Numbered from the stretch's first letter, positions 1 to 10,970 are shown. The stretch: 64,000 nt of DNA from Nipponacmea schrenckii (GCA_030562195.1 JAUJPP010000005.1:39915106-39979105), one strand, 5' to 3'. Notes: generated by a model not told the origin, from the letters alone. Translations and numbers: made by a program.

Positions 1-785
1 GGATAGTCACCACTATAATAAAGTGTCAAGGATAGTCACCACTATCATAAAGTGTCAAGAATAGTCACCGCTATAATAAAGTGACAAGGAAGGTCACCAC
101 TATAATAAATTGTCCAGGATAGTCACCACTATAATAAAGTGTCAAGTATAGTCACCACTATCATAAAGTGTCCAGGATAGTCACCACTATAATAAAGTGT
201 CCAGGATAGTCACCACTATCATAAAGTGTCAAGAATAGTCACCACTATAATAAAGTGTCAAGGATAGTCACCACTATAATAAAGTGTCAAGGATAGTCAC
301 CACTATCATAAAGTGTCAAGAATAGTCACCGCTATAATAAAGTGACAAGGAAGGTCACCACTATAATAAAGTGTCGATGATAGTCACCACTATAATAAAG
401 TGTCAATGATAGTCACCACTGTAATAAAGTGTCAAGGATAGTCACCGCTATTATAAAGTGTCAAGGATAGTCACCACTATCATAAAGTGTCCAGGATAGT
501 CACCACTATCATAAAGTGTGAAGTATAGTCACCACTATCATAAAGTGTCAAGGATAGTCACCACTATCATAAAGTGTTAAGGATAGTCACCACTGTAATG
601 AAGTGTCAAGGAAAGTCACCACTATCATAAAGTGTCAAGGATAGTCACCACTATAATAAAGTGTCAAGGATAGTCACCACTATCATAAAGTGTCAATGAT
701 AGTCACCGTTATTATAAAGTGTTAAGTATAGTCACCACTATAATAAAGTGTGAAGTATAGTCACCACTATCATAAAGTGTCAAGG
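1..785. repeat. 29-bp minisatellite, about 27 copies
   Basis: Head-to-tail units of about 29 bp with the core GGATAGTCACCACTATAATA followed by AAGTGTCAA. Copies differ by a few substitutions (ACTATAATA or ACTATCATA; GTGTCAA, GTGTCCA or GTGACAA). The array runs off the left edge of the window, so its full length is unknown. It ends about 80 bp before the first exon of the PAN/Sushi/kringle gene. Confidence 0.95.
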
Positions 786-866
786 GTAGTGTGCTGGACA
801 ATCAAGCGTTTTTCAAATATTGTAGTTAGGTAAAGGAACATGTACCCCTAAATCAACATACTCAAA

Positions 867-1262
867 TTGCAAATGTCAATGATGTGTGCCTTTGTAACTT
901 CAATATCTACTAGTGCCAAAGTTTTTGTCCTAACGGAGAGGATACGCGTCTTATATGATGTCCTATTGCTCTTTCTGTCTGTGACTACTACCCAGTCCAA
1001 TTGTCCAGTCAAAACGTCTACTATTAATTATGAAGGTGGTTTTAGACAGTTAAATTTAACTTTTGTAGATTTAATAGCCAGATCCTCCATACTTTGTTCG
1101 AAGCAATGTCTGTTGCGTTCGATTTGTTACTCTTTCAATTTCAATAGAAAAACCAAACTTTGCGAACTGAACATTGCGCCACCGGATGGCAACCTTTTAA
1201 CCCCATACCCAGACTTTATTCATATAACAACCCATATCTTGATTTCCGGGGGGATAGGAGAG
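867..1262 (+). CDS. Gene 1 exon 1: PAN/apple-like domain
   Basis: The open frame from ATG 867 runs in phase 0 to a GAG|GTAAGT donor. From residue 46 it shows a PAN/apple-like pattern: CPV, then FRQLNLTF, then CSKQCLLRSICYSFNF and KLCELN. Residues 27-43 (IRVLYDVLLLFLSVTTTQ) are hydrophobic and could be a weak signal or anchor segment. The same stretch of DNA is also pyrimidine-rich and ends in CAG at 993-995. That makes a plausible 3' splice site, so the exon may really start at 996 in the same frame, with the true N-terminus upstream. The domain boundary is solid; the start codon is not. Confidence 0.7.
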
Positions 1263-1278
1263 GTAAGTTGTTTGTAAT

Positions 1279-1778
1279 TTTTCTATACCGACGAATATGG
1301 TCCATTCTGTCTTGACGTGATATGGGAGCCGCGGTGGCTCAGTGACGCTTACTCATTAACATGAGGGTCCAGGGTTCAATCCCGGCAAAGGTCAGCAATG
1401 CAGTTCACCGGGGATGACATGGAAAAGAGTCTACAGGCGGTGTACGTTAAAGATCCTTCTGCATATGGAAATCGCACGCTGCATGACGTTGCCCGTCTTC
1501 CTTAAGGTGCAGAAGAATATGACGTAAAAGTCCATTCGTTTCATTTTCAATTTCAGACGTGATATACTATGATAGAATATGACTTAACGTACCAATTTCC
1601 CATCGGATGAACGAATAGGAAAAGTTTGTCTGGACACTAGCCATTCAGACAGGCTTTGTCTACGTCGAAGAGTTGTCGATCTTGCTACTTACAGATTCTG
1701 AAGCCACCCTACCTCTACCACTTTTAGATTGGTTGTGTTTCACATTAATTAGACGAACGCCTTTCTTTTCTTTTACAG
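1279..1778. other. Gene 1 intron 1
   Basis: The intron lies between the donor at 1263 and the acceptor TTCTTTTACAG ending at 1778. Its middle is a SINE (1324-1555). Nothing else is recognisable. Confidence 0.7.
1324..1555 (+). mobile_element. Full-length tRNA-derived SINE with 10-bp target-site duplication
   Basis: It begins GGAGCCGCGGTGGCTCAGTG, with an A-box-like TGGCTCAGTGA and a B-box-like GGTTCAATCCC about 40 bp later, as in tRNA-derived SINE heads. The body carries a GTACGTTAAAGATCC block. The 3' end is a GTGCAGAAGA block followed by a TCCATTCGTTTCATTTTC tail. The 10-mer GACGTGATAT lies directly before (1314-1323) and directly after (1556-1565) the element: a perfect target-site duplication that fixes its ends and indicates a fairly recent insertion. 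Reverse-strand relatives occur elsewhere, the best at 29592-29836. Confidence 0.85.
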
Positions 1779-1866
1779 AAACTATCTGGATCTTGCTGGA
1801 ATCATACTTGTCCAGAATTCACTGTATGTAAACCTAATAGTAATAGTTACACTTGTCGTCAGAACG
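1779..1866 (+). CDS. Gene 1 exon 2: short cysteine-rich EGF-like segment
   Basis: The 88-nt exon has acceptor TTTCTTTTACAG and donor CG|GTAAGT. It is entered in phase 0 and left in phase 1. It encodes KLSGSCWNHTCPEFTVC then KPNSNSYTCRQN, with four cysteines spaced like a truncated EGF-like module and one NHT sequon. Short segments of this kind often follow PAN domains in lophotrochozoan secreted proteins (family knowledge). There is no other clue to its job. Confidence 0.75.
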
Positions 1867-2175
1867 GTAAGTCTCTGTGGTGGTCATGCAGGAACACCGA
1901 AACGGATTGGGGTCATCTTCACAATATCTTTCATTAAAATCCTTATTTACAATGTAAAGCTTTACAAACTTCTTACATTCACGTGACTGCAATCGCCCCT
2001 ATTCCTAAATCCTGCAATGCAGCGATTTGAGCCTCGGAACTTTCAAAGGTGGTCCTCGAGCAATTCGGTCCCTTCGTACGATGGTGAAAAACGTGCCCGC
2101 AATCCTTGTTAAACCGACAGATTATTCAGCACGATACATGGCCTTTGTGTTTATATGCTTTTCATTTGTTTACAG
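1867..2175. other. Gene 1 intron 2
   Basis: 309 bp between donor GTAAGTCTCT and acceptor TTGTTTACAG. No repeat or other element seen. Confidence 0.7.
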
Positions 2176-2361
2176 TGGATCCGAGAAAACGCTGTCCAGA
2201 ATCTCCACCAACAAAACCTTTTACATCAGTAATTTCTTCTGGTAACGAGGCAGGTGATTCAGCTTTCTACACGTGCACAACGGCATATCTAAGTGGGTCA
2301 CCCAATATCTCTTGTAGAGCGAATGGGAAGTGGGCCATGTCTAGTTTACAATGTCAAATTG
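2176..2361 (+). CDS. Gene 1 exon 3: Sushi/CCP domain 1
   Basis: 186 nt, phase 1 to phase 1, giving a symmetrical module exon. It encodes about 62 residues with the Sushi/CCP signature: RCPESPP at the start, then GDSAFYTCTTAYLSGSPNIS, then C-RANGKW and a final LQC. The four-cysteine spacing, the aromatic before the second Cys and the GKW motif before the last Cys are typical. Donor is G|GTAAGA. Confidence 0.85.
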
Positions 2362-2724
2362 GTAAGAATATTGTTGATAGATTATACCTAACCGTTTATT
2401 ATTTGTTGATGTAGCGATTGTGCTCCAAAAAATACAGACAGAGACCTCGACGGAAAGTCTGTGAGTACAAAACCATACTGTTTTTAGTTTATCTGTCGAG
2501 ATTGGCCGTAGGCGCATTATAATGGCACTCTTGAAGAGATGAGTCTGAACCACTTTGGAATCGTTTATTTATTGATCTATTTATTTTTGGGGTTTTGGTT
2601 TTTTTTTTATATGAAAGGAGCGTGTCTATCGTCACATATATCACGTCTGAGCAACTGGCAGGGATAAATAAATTTATGTTAGGCTTCATGCTCTTAACTT
2701 TTCACATATGTTTATTCTTTCAAG
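2362..2724. other. Gene 1 intron 3
   Basis: 363 bp, GTAAGA donor and TTCTTTCAAG acceptor. It contains a poly-T run near 2600. No other element seen. Confidence 0.7.
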
Positions 2725-2901
2725 AATGCCTTGGCGAACCACCTATAAAACTGAATGCAGTAGCCTTCTATACCAATAAATTATTAAATAGCAGGGCTTT
2801 GTACAACTGTACATCAGGATATCGCTACAGATACGGAAATGACGTGTCAGTTTGTCAGAGTGACGGATCGTGGTCAACCAATGTCACTGTTGAATGTACA
2901 G
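2725..2901 (+). CDS. Gene 1 exon 4: Sushi/CCP domain 2
   Basis: 177 nt, phase 1 to 1. It encodes ECLGEPPIKLNAVAFY, then ALYNCTSGYRYRYG, then VSVCQSDGSWS and VTVECT. Four cysteines, the YNCTSGY motif and DGSW before the last Cys identify a Sushi/CCP domain. Sequons NCT and NVT are present. The acceptor (TTCTTTCAAG) is slightly weak, but the domain and phase fit exactly. Donor is G|GTGAGG. Confidence 0.83.
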
Positions 2902-3778
2902 GTGAGGCGACAAACGGTCTACTGTGAAAGTTCTTCTTACTCCCTGTAACAGATCGGGTTTAAGAGAAGTGCCAAACGATGAAACGATGGATGACAAACA
3001 AGTTTTTGTTTCAAGTACGAAGAAGTCATTGCTCGGAGCATCAAAAAATACAAAAATTTGGCACAGAATTGTTGATATGAAAGGCTTGAATATTATGAAT
3101 TCATCCGTTTCACAGAGAAAACTGCGCACCTAACTCAGAACTCTCTAACATGGCCTGTTTAAAACTACAGAGAACTTTGCGTTGAACAATTGTATGTTTC
3201 TATGTTCAGAATGGAAACATGATTGACATCGATTACACCAGGTAGACTCAGATACTCTCTGACATGGTCTGCTTATTAACTGTAGGTTCTATGGATTAAT
3301 GATTCGAAATGTAACATACTAAATTTGTTAATATGCAAATTCTCTTGGTAAACAGATTCTGAATATAGTTTACGTGGATCGTACTGACTACCCCAAGTTT
3401 GGAATTTCTGGAGCTGGTGGACGAACAGAATTGCGTCAAACCTCCATTCAGACATTTATTTCAAAACCTAAAGTTTTTTGGTGCTGAATCTCAATTATAC
3501 ACTCTTTACTTCAGTTTTCGAAATTTTCTTGGAGAGGGAAGAAACAGGAATAAGACGTAAAACTCCATTCATTTCATTTATTTCTAATTAAGTTTTTAGG
3601 TAGATGCACTAAAATCGAATCAATACACTATAATAAGCAATGTTAATTCTCCAAAAAAGAAAGCTAGAGCAGAGTAGACGCAACCCTTTCCCTTGTCCTT
3701 TTATAGAAAGATTGCATTAACATTCTAACTGGATGTACGTGCTAAATAAGGTTTGACCTTTTTTCTCTTACGTTACAG
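2902..3778. other. Gene 1 intron 4, with a SINE-tail remnant
   Basis: 877 bp of non-coding DNA. At about 3551-3583 there is a tail-only fragment of the local SINE family (AAAACTCCATTCATTTCATT, + orientation). Acceptor is CTTACGTTACAG. Confidence 0.65.
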
Positions 3779-3964
3779 TTGCAGCAACCTGCCCAGCGTC
3801 TAATCTACCTGAAGTTTTTGGTGCTGAACCACATTATAGCACTACAACAGAAGGTAGTTTAGCCAATTACGAATGTAATCCCACGTTTATGTATAATTCG
3901 GGTAGCTTATCGGTGGAATGCGGGGCAAACGGAGATTGGACGTCTATAAATTTGGTTTGTTTAC
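3779..3964 (+). CDS. Gene 1 exon 5: Sushi/CCP domain 3
   Basis: 186 nt, phase 1 to 1. It encodes AATCPASNLPEVFGAEPHYS, then GSLANYECNPTF, then SVECGANGDWTS and LVCL. This is a third four-cysteine Sushi/CCP domain with the NYEC and ANGDW landmarks. Donor is AC|GTAAGT. The following intron is long and mostly minisatellite. Confidence 0.85.
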
Positions 3965-4078
3965 GTAAGTAATATTGAACATTGAAGTTCTATTTTGATC
4001 ACTATTCCACTCAGGCGACGGGTCATTTCCGCCAACCATATTTAAAAGCCTATTTTATTAAAACACTCACATCTTTGG

Positions 4079-5056
4079 TATGTGGACTCTCTAAACGAGT
4101 TGTCAGCTTAATACCCAAACATATTACTAAGTTTGTGGACTCTCTAAAAGGGTTGTCAGCTTGATACCCAAACACATTACTAAGTTTGTGGACTCTCTGA
4201 AAGGGCTGTCAGCTTGATACCCAAACATATTTATAAGTATGTGGACTGTCTGAAAGGGTTGTCAGCTTGGTACCGAAAAAACATATTACTAAGTATGCGG
4301 ACTATTTGAAAGGCTTTGTCAGCTTGGTACCCAAACATATTACTAAGTATGTGGACTCTCTAAATGGGTTGTCAGCTTGGTACCCAAACTTATTACTAAG
4401 TATGTGGACTCTCTAAAAGGGTTTTGTCAGCTTGGTACCCAAACATATTACTAAGTTTGTGGACTCTCTGAATGGGTTGTCAGCTTGATACCCAAACATT
4501 TTACTAAGTATGTGGACTCTCTGAAAGGGTTGTCAGCTTGATACCCAAACATATTACTAAGTATGTGGACTCTCTGAAAGGGTTGTCAGCTTGATACCCA
4601 AACATATTACTAAGTATGTGGACTCTCTGAAAGGGTTGTCAGCTTGATACCCAAACATATTACTAAGTATGTGGACTCTCTAAAAGGGTTTGTCAGCTTG
4701 ATACCCAAACATATAACTTAGTATGTGGACTCTCTAAAAGGGTTGTCAGCTTGATACCCAAACATATTACTAAGTATGTGGACTCTCTAAAAGGGTTTGT
4801 CAGCTTGATACCCAAACATATAACTTAGTATGTGGACTCTCTAAAAGGGTTTGTCAGCTTGGTACCCAAACATATTACTAAGTATGTGGACTCTCTGAAA
4901 GGGTTGTCAGCTTGATACCCAATCATATAACTAAGTATGTGGACTCTCTAAAAGGGTTTGTCAGCTTGATATCCAAACATATAACTTAGTATGTGGACTC
5001 TCTGAAAGGGTTTGTCAGCTTGGTACCCAAACATATTACTAAGTTTGTGGACTCTC
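4079..5056. repeat. 53-bp minisatellite inside gene 1 last intron, about 18 copies
   Basis: Units of about 53 bp contain GTGGACTCTCTGAAAGGGTT, then GTCAGCTTGATACCCAAACA, then TATTACTAAGTAT. Copies vary at a few sites (GATACC or GGTACC, GGGTTG or GGGTTTG). The array takes up roughly 980 of the 1231 bp between exons 5 and 6. Confidence 0.95.
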
Positions 5057-5195
5057 GATTCTTCCTATCTGTCAATCAGGATTTGAGAATTGAATTGAAA
5101 ACTTGTGTTCTCCTTGTCTACCCAAAACTACTCCTACAAATTATTGAAATCCCTTCACGTTTTCATCGTTCTTAATTTTTATTGTTTAATTTCAG

Positions 5196-5467
5196 CAACA
5201 AACTGTGTCCAAACTACTTCCGCTGGCTATATCTACCAAGGTAACTTGAGTGTGACTGAAACTGGAAAAACATGCTTACCCTATACAGCACAATATTCTT
5301 TTTACAATGATATCAGCTACTTTCCGTACGACGCAACAATGGACGATGTTGGTAACAAGTGTCGTCCGACGAGGGACGCATCTGGCGATACAAGACCCTG
5401 GTGTTATGTGACATTAACTAGTATCTTCAATCGAAAATGGGAATATTGTAATTTACCGGACTGTTAA
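5196..5467 (+). CDS. Gene 1 exon 6: C-terminal kringle domain and stop
   Basis: The acceptor is TTTAATTTCAG; the exon is entered in phase 1 and ends at TAA 5465-5467. The whole kringle lies on this one exon, and the protein stops right after it. Six cysteines fall at the expected places: TNCVQ, then YQGNLSVTETGKTC, then NKCRPTRDASGDTRPWCYV, then KWEYCNLPDC. The Y-x-G, T-x-x-G-x-x-C, RPWCY and WEYC-x-x-P-x-C landmarks are all present; the Trp usual after the second Cys is Tyr here. Kringles bind proteins, often through lysine side chains. Whether that pocket works here cannot be judged. Confidence 0.9.
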
Positions 5468-5557
5468 CATTACCCATCAGATGGGTTTTTTATTTCTGTT
5501 AGTAGGCTAGCTCTAGTATCTACGGTGCCTCACATACGACACAATTATTCTCTTTAG

Positions 5558-5676
5558 TTTGAATTAAAAACTGTTTTCACCTGGGTGAAAATTGGGTAAT
5601 AATTCCTGTACGTTTTATTCAAAAAACACTTGGTGATGGTTTTCACCATGGTGGAACATAAAGTTTTTAATTCAAA
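5558..5676. repeat. 119-bp fold-back element in the 3' flank of gene 1
   Basis: A perfect 15-bp inverted repeat (TTTGAATTAAAAACT at 5558-5572, its complement at 5662-5676) encloses further partly paired sequence, GTTTTCACC against GGTTTTCACCATGG. It looks like a short fold-back MITE. No clear target duplication is seen. Confidence 0.6.
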
Positions 5677-5681
5677 ATAAA
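5676..5681 (+). terminator. Candidate poly(A) signal AATAAA of gene 1
   Basis: AATAAA lies 209 bp after the stop codon, just before the 37-bp minisatellite, and overlaps the right arm of the fold-back. Only the hexamer supports it. Confidence 0.35.
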
Positions 5682-5726
5682 AAAAAATAATTATATTATA
5701 TGTAAGCCACCGTAAATACCTTTATT

Positions 5727-6619
5727 TAAAACTACTATGGTCTCATTATTTATGTCAACTTATCAAAACCACTGTGGTCTCATTATTTATGTTAACTTAT
5801 TAAAACCACCGTGGTTTCATCATTTATGTCAACTTATCAAAACCACCGTGGTCTCATTATTTATGTTAACTTATTAAAACCACCGTGGTCTCATAATTTA
5901 TGTTAACTTATCAAACAACTGTGGTATCATTATTTATGTCAACTTATCAAAACCACTGTGGTCTCATTATTTATGTTAACCTATCAAACCACTGTGGTCT
6001 CATTATTTATGTTAACTTATCAAAACCACTGTGGTCTCATTATTTATGTTAACTTATCAAAACCACAGTGGTTTCTATCATTTATGTCAACTTATCAAAA
6101 CCACTGTGGTCTCATTATTTATGTTAACTTATCAAAACCACTGTGGTCTCATTATTTATGTTAACTTATCAAAACCACTGTGGTCTCATTATTTATGTTA
6201 ACTTATAAAACCACCGTGGTCTCATTATTTATGTTAACTTATCAAAACCACTGTGGTCTCATTATTTATGTCAACTTATCAAAACCACTGTGGTCTCATT
6301 ATTTATGTTAACTTATCAAACCACTATGGTCTCACTGTTTATGTTAACTTATCAAAACCACTGTGGTCTCATTATTTATGTCAACTTATCAAAACCACCG
6401 TGGTCTCATTATTTATGTTAACTTATCAAAACCACCGTGGTCTCATCATTTATTTAACTTATCAAAACCACTGTGGTCTCATTATTTATGTCAACTTATC
6501 AAAACCACTGTGGTCTCATTATTAATGTCAACTTATAAAACCACCGTGGTCTCATTATTTATGTTAACTTATCAAAACCACTGTGGTCTCATCATTTATG
6601 TCAACTTATCAAAACCAAC
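5727..6619. repeat. 37-bp minisatellite with a palindromic core, about 24 copies
   Basis: Units of about 37 bp: ACCACTGTGGTCTCATTATT then TATGTTAACTTATCAAA. The core ACCACYGTGGT is a near-perfect palindrome, and GTTAAC is another. Open frames through the array are repeat artefacts. Confidence 0.95.
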
Positions 6620-8480
6620 TTAAACTCTCTGCAGGCTGGGTTAAAGAGCTGTTGGAACATTCAAGAATTCGACAGGCATGTACATCCCCATAACTTTGAA
6701 TAAGGTCAGGCAACTTTGACTATCCTTTACCATGTGTATGCAAAGTGCCGCTATTCCCGCGTGATAACAGATGTGTTAAACCCAAAGATTTGGACACAAA
6801 ATAAAAACAAAAGTATACACTGATTTTTTTATTAATTTTTTTCAAGAATTTTAATTTTTTTATCATTAATGATGTTGACTATTTACAAGAAAATCTCCAA
6901 CTTTGGTCTATAATTATTTACATTTCTAATATAATAATAGAATTATTATTGTGGTCACTTTATCATATAAACATAAGGGTGTAGGAGCAGTAGAGAAGAT
7001 ATCTACTTTGAAATCATTTAAATTTTGTTGGCATCAAACTTTGTGATTCTTCTCACAAGCAATAACAATGGAATCTTAATTTGGGGTTTGCTTATTCTGT
7101 CCTGAATATATTTCCTTGGTGCATATTAATTATTCAATATTTTAACTATTTTTATACCCCATCAATGTTTAATATCCCCATAAAGTAAAATTATAATACC
7201 ATTCAAGACAATGATTATAGATATTGTATATGAGGTTATTGTATTGTGAATATATTACTCAAAAATTGAGCACCCACAATTACAATGATTTTCACAATAT
7301 TTCAGTTTTATTCCTGAAACTTCTTGCAAATATAAAATGATGCTCAAGACAAAATACATTCTGAATTAAAATTTCTTATTTGATAAATGCTCCAATGTAG
7401 AAGTTTTAACCTTTTTTTTTCAGTAGAGATATTATTATTACTTAAAAAAAGTACTAAAAGAGACTGTAAAGATGTTTACTAAAAACATTGTATGTGTACT
7501 GGAGACACTGATAGCATCAATTTACCATTCCAATTTTCAGTCAGACGCCTGTGGTTCCTGTAATCCCACTAAGTGTTCTATAAATTAACTTATATTGAAA
7601 TGAAATGAAATGGTATTTATGCCCTACTGGTCTGATTCATGTTGGATGATACTATTAATAAAAAGACACATTTGTCTTAATAATATCACTCACCCCCAAA
7701 CAATAAATAAATACCGGTACTAGTACAAGGATTCTGAAAGACAATTTCAAGGATAAATTAGCCAAAATATACTTTAAATTACAAAGAATATCAAGCAATC
7801 TTTTACATTTTGGCAGGTTTTCCCTAGAGTAAGTTCTAGTCTATCACAAAAGTGTATCATATATAACTGGTGCTCATGAGAAGTGGAAAAATATGCCAAA
7901 TATATCAATGGTAATGCATGTTTATGTCTACATTCATGATTTTTTTGGCATATTTGTCTATCTGGGGTTGACTGTACATTAAGTTATATCACAACTGACT
8001 ATTCATACTATACACATGGCTCATCTCAATTCCATGAACAATTTGAGAGTAAGCCTTTTATTTTACACTATCCATGTTAAAAACTTAAATTGCACTGTAG
8101 TTGTCAAAGGGTTGAGAGACCTCAAGTTAAAGTAATATTACCTCTTAGGTAGACCAAATTAAACTTATAAATTTTTAAACTTGGCTAAGATTAGCAGACC
8201 TATATATTGTTCAGTTAAATAAACACATCAGATTCTACAGGGATTCTGTTATATAATACGCTCTTATTAGTTTAAAAATGTAAAGTTTATGTCCATTGTA
8301 GGAGGTAATATACCTTTGAAAATGAAAATACAAGAGGCAACAGAATCTGGACAGAATACATGTTAATAAAATTATTTTGTACCCGTACCTTTAAATATAT
8401 ACTAAGGCACAAACAGTCAACAACACTTGAAGAGAGACCAGGTATTTCATAAAAACCTAACATAGATTATATAACAGACT
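6620..8480. other. Intergenic DNA between gene 1 and RASSF, no gene seen
   Basis: AT-rich sequence without coding signal on either strand. It holds a half-copy of the palindromic MITE (about 7497-7580) and a small hairpin near 7651-7690. The two genes converge, so this DNA may include the RASSF 3' end. Confidence 0.6.
7497..7580 (+). mobile_element. Half copy of the palindromic MITE family
   Basis: GAGACACTGATAGCATCAAT, then CCATTCCAATTTTCAGTCAGA, then CCTGTGGTTCCTGTAATCCC, then AAGTGTT. This matches the left arm of the complete element at 35109-35318. The right arm is missing. Confidence 0.6.
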
Positions 8481-8950
8481 TATAGAGTTCAATTTCAGCT
8501 ATCTGAATAGTCGTCAAAATATTAACTTTACCAGCTGATAGAGCTCAATTTCAGCTATCTGATAGTCATCAAAATATTAACTTTACCAGCTGATAGAGCT
8601 AATTTCAGCTATCTGAATAGTCATCAAAATATTAACTTTACCAGCTGATAGAGCTCAATTTCAGCTATCTGAATAGTCATCAAAATATTAACTTTACCAG
8701 CTGATAGAGCTCAATTTCAGCTATCTTTATAGTTATCTAAATATTAACTTACCAGCTGATAGAGCTCAATTTCAGCTATCTTTATAGTCATCAAAATATT
8801 AACTTTACCAGCTGATAGAGCTCAATTTCAGCTATCTTATAGTCATCTAAATATTAACTTTACCAGCTGATAGAGCTCAATTTCAGCTATCTTTATAGTC
8901 ATCAAAATATTAACTTTACCAGCTGATAGAGCTTAATTTCAGCTATCTTT
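8481..8950. repeat. 56-bp minisatellite, about 8 copies
   Basis: Units of about 56 bp: AGCTCAATTTCAGCTATCTG, then AATAGTCATCAAAATATTAA, then CTTTACCAGCTGATAG. Units contain CAGCTG and AGCT palindromes. Copies differ by small indels. Confidence 0.93.
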
Positions 8951-9726
8951 AACATGTTTGTGACCTCAGGTTTAAATTCTGAGAAGTGACAAAGGGTCAG
9001 GTAATAGAACAAATATTTAGATGATCGTATCCCTATAAGATAATGGATACAACCAGATAAATTTAGGGATTGATCAATCAGGTTACTGGAACATTCAAAT
9101 CATATCAGTTCTAAGGTATAAAATGTACAATGACCTTCCTTAACTTTCTTCTGTTTTGTTTACATTAATATTAACATCACAATAGTTTTAAACAATACAA
9201 TAACCCTTTTTTATTGAATAGTAACTTGTTACTTTCAATCACCTTAACTTCTAAAGTTAAGTTTTTATGAAATTGACCTCGAAGCTTGGAGAGCTTTATT
9301 GCATTAAGTTGAGATAATCCTTGAATAGAACTAACATTAGACAACATTTCAACAATTTACACTTTAATTATGTGTTTAAAATTTAGAAACAGTATAATCA
9401 AGGAATTTTGTTCTGTAATGATAAAATACCTTATAATAACACCCTATTTAAAACATAACAAGTCATTTACAATAAAACTCAGACAATTATTATTTCTACA
9501 AATTATGCAACCTAATCCCGGTTTCCCAGAAACTTTACATGAGCTTCATTAGAAGTGCATAAATTTAAATATTTAAAATAAAACTTCTGATAAATTCTAT
9601 ATTAAAATGTAATGGGAAACAGGAATTGATGATATAACAAGATACTTGAAATTAAAAACAAACCATTTCCTATCATCTATATCTGATTATAAAGAGACAA
9701 TAAAAGAAATTGTTAAAAGATTTTTT

Positions 9727-9951
9727 TTGTATCAGGACCACTGATAGTATCAATTAAAACCATTCCAATGTTCAAATAGACATCTGTGGTTCTTTCAATT
9801 CCGCTGAAACTAAGTGTTTGATGGCATCATTAATCATCATCTGTAATGCACCATATTTCGCTTCAAACACTTGCTGCTTTAAGTGTAATTGAGTAACCAC
9901 AGTTAACATTCTAATGGTACAAAACAATACTATCAGTGTCCTCCATAAACA
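9727..9951. mobile_element. Palindromic MITE, complete copy
   Basis: The left arm (GGACCACTGATAGTATCAAT, CATTCCAATGTT, CATCTGTGGTT) and the right arm (GTAACCACAGTTAACATTCTA, AATACTATCAGTGTCC) are inverted repeats of each other. AAGTGTTTGA and TCAAACACTT pair further in. The ends match those of the element at 35109-35318. Confidence 0.65.
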
Positions 9952-10589
9952 TAAAATTCTAAGAAAACATAAAATTCTTAGAAAACCTGTTATTATCCTT
10001 TTATGAACTGGATAACCATGTTTCTATAGCAATGAACATCCTGTTATAACTAAAACAAAATGATGTTAACTATATTTATGTATAGTAAAACACAGATATT
10101 GCTGTTCATCTGGGTTCTATAACAGAAACATAAACAGTCCATTTTAATTATGTAGTAATCAACACAATGTAAATCTAGTCCAAGTTGTATTTAACCATTT
10201 CAACCCGAGCAGCCAAAAAAATATTGCATTATATACCTGATAACCCACTAAACCTATCACCTTAAATAATGTTATAGTCATAGGGTTTTGTATATTAAGT
10301 TATATCACTATAAGAGTCCAGGGTATATCATGTTTTATTTCATTTACACTCATCATTTAACACATAGTTTATACTTCAGTCTACTTTACCATAAAACGAA
10401 ATGCTCATACTACTGTTTGGAATCTGACATGATACTATATATATATATATATATAGTCATTACAGTGTACTAGGGTTCTTACAGGATAGTTATATACACA
10501 GTTGGATAAGGAACTATACAAGGAGTTTCATTATTAAAATCTTTCAGCTTTTACCACAAAAACAATGATCAGCCTATATATCTTAAAAA

Positions 10590-10970
10590 TGTCCTGGTAT
10601 TATTCTCTCTATATGAATTAACTTCTCCTAAAGGCTTGACAGATTAACCTAGTATAGAACAAACTTTTTAATTTGAGAGTGAAAATGTTTGAAAATAATT
10701 AGACTTTTTATTTTTTGATATGACCTGATATTATTCGCTCTTTTTACTTCTCCTAAAGGCTTGACAGATTAATGAAATTCATGCATTGAATTGTAGCATG
10801 ACTTGGTATTGACTTGTTTTATTTCTTGACATCTCCTAAAGGCTTGACAGATTAATCACATATTTTTATACAGAGTGAAAATATGAGTAACAAAAGCACA
10901 AAAGCACGAAATTGTTTTTGTTTCTTACTTCTCCTAAATGCTTGACAGATTAATCAAATTTATACTGAAC
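10590..10970. repeat. Degenerate tandem repeat, four units
   Basis: The motif TCTCCTAAAGGCTTGACAGA followed by TTAA occurs four times (near 10624, 10747, 10830 and 10929). Spacings are about 80-120 bp with related but decayed sequence between, as in an old, long-unit tandem array. Confidence 0.65.

Larger units (their letters stand above)
867..5467 (+). other. Gene model: secreted PAN-EGF-like-Sushi(x3)-kringle protein, six visible exons
   Basis: Six exons (867-1262, 1779-1866, 2176-2361, 2725-2901, 3779-3964, 5196-5467) bounded by GT/AG sites join to 1305 nt, 434 codons plus TAA, with no frame break. The junction after exon 1 is phase 0 and all later ones are phase 1, as is usual for extracellular domain shuffling. 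Several N-glycosylation sequons (NLT, NHT, NIS, NCT, NVT, NLS) fit a secreted protein. There is no trypsin domain, so it is not a plasminogen-type protease, and no C-terminal membrane segment. The domains suggest an extracellular adhesion or recognition role, but the partner is unknown. The 5' end is uncertain: exon 1 may start at 996 after an acceptor, with the signal peptide on an exon outside the window. Confidence 0.8.

Noticed and set aside
2884..3133. Open frames on both strands after exon 4 of gene 1
   Set aside because: They lie in intron 4, after a good GTGAGG donor. The next Sushi exon joins in phase without them.
5958..6623. Open frames of 68-90 codons on the + strand
   Set aside because: They are frames through the 37-bp minisatellite and all give the same repeated peptide.
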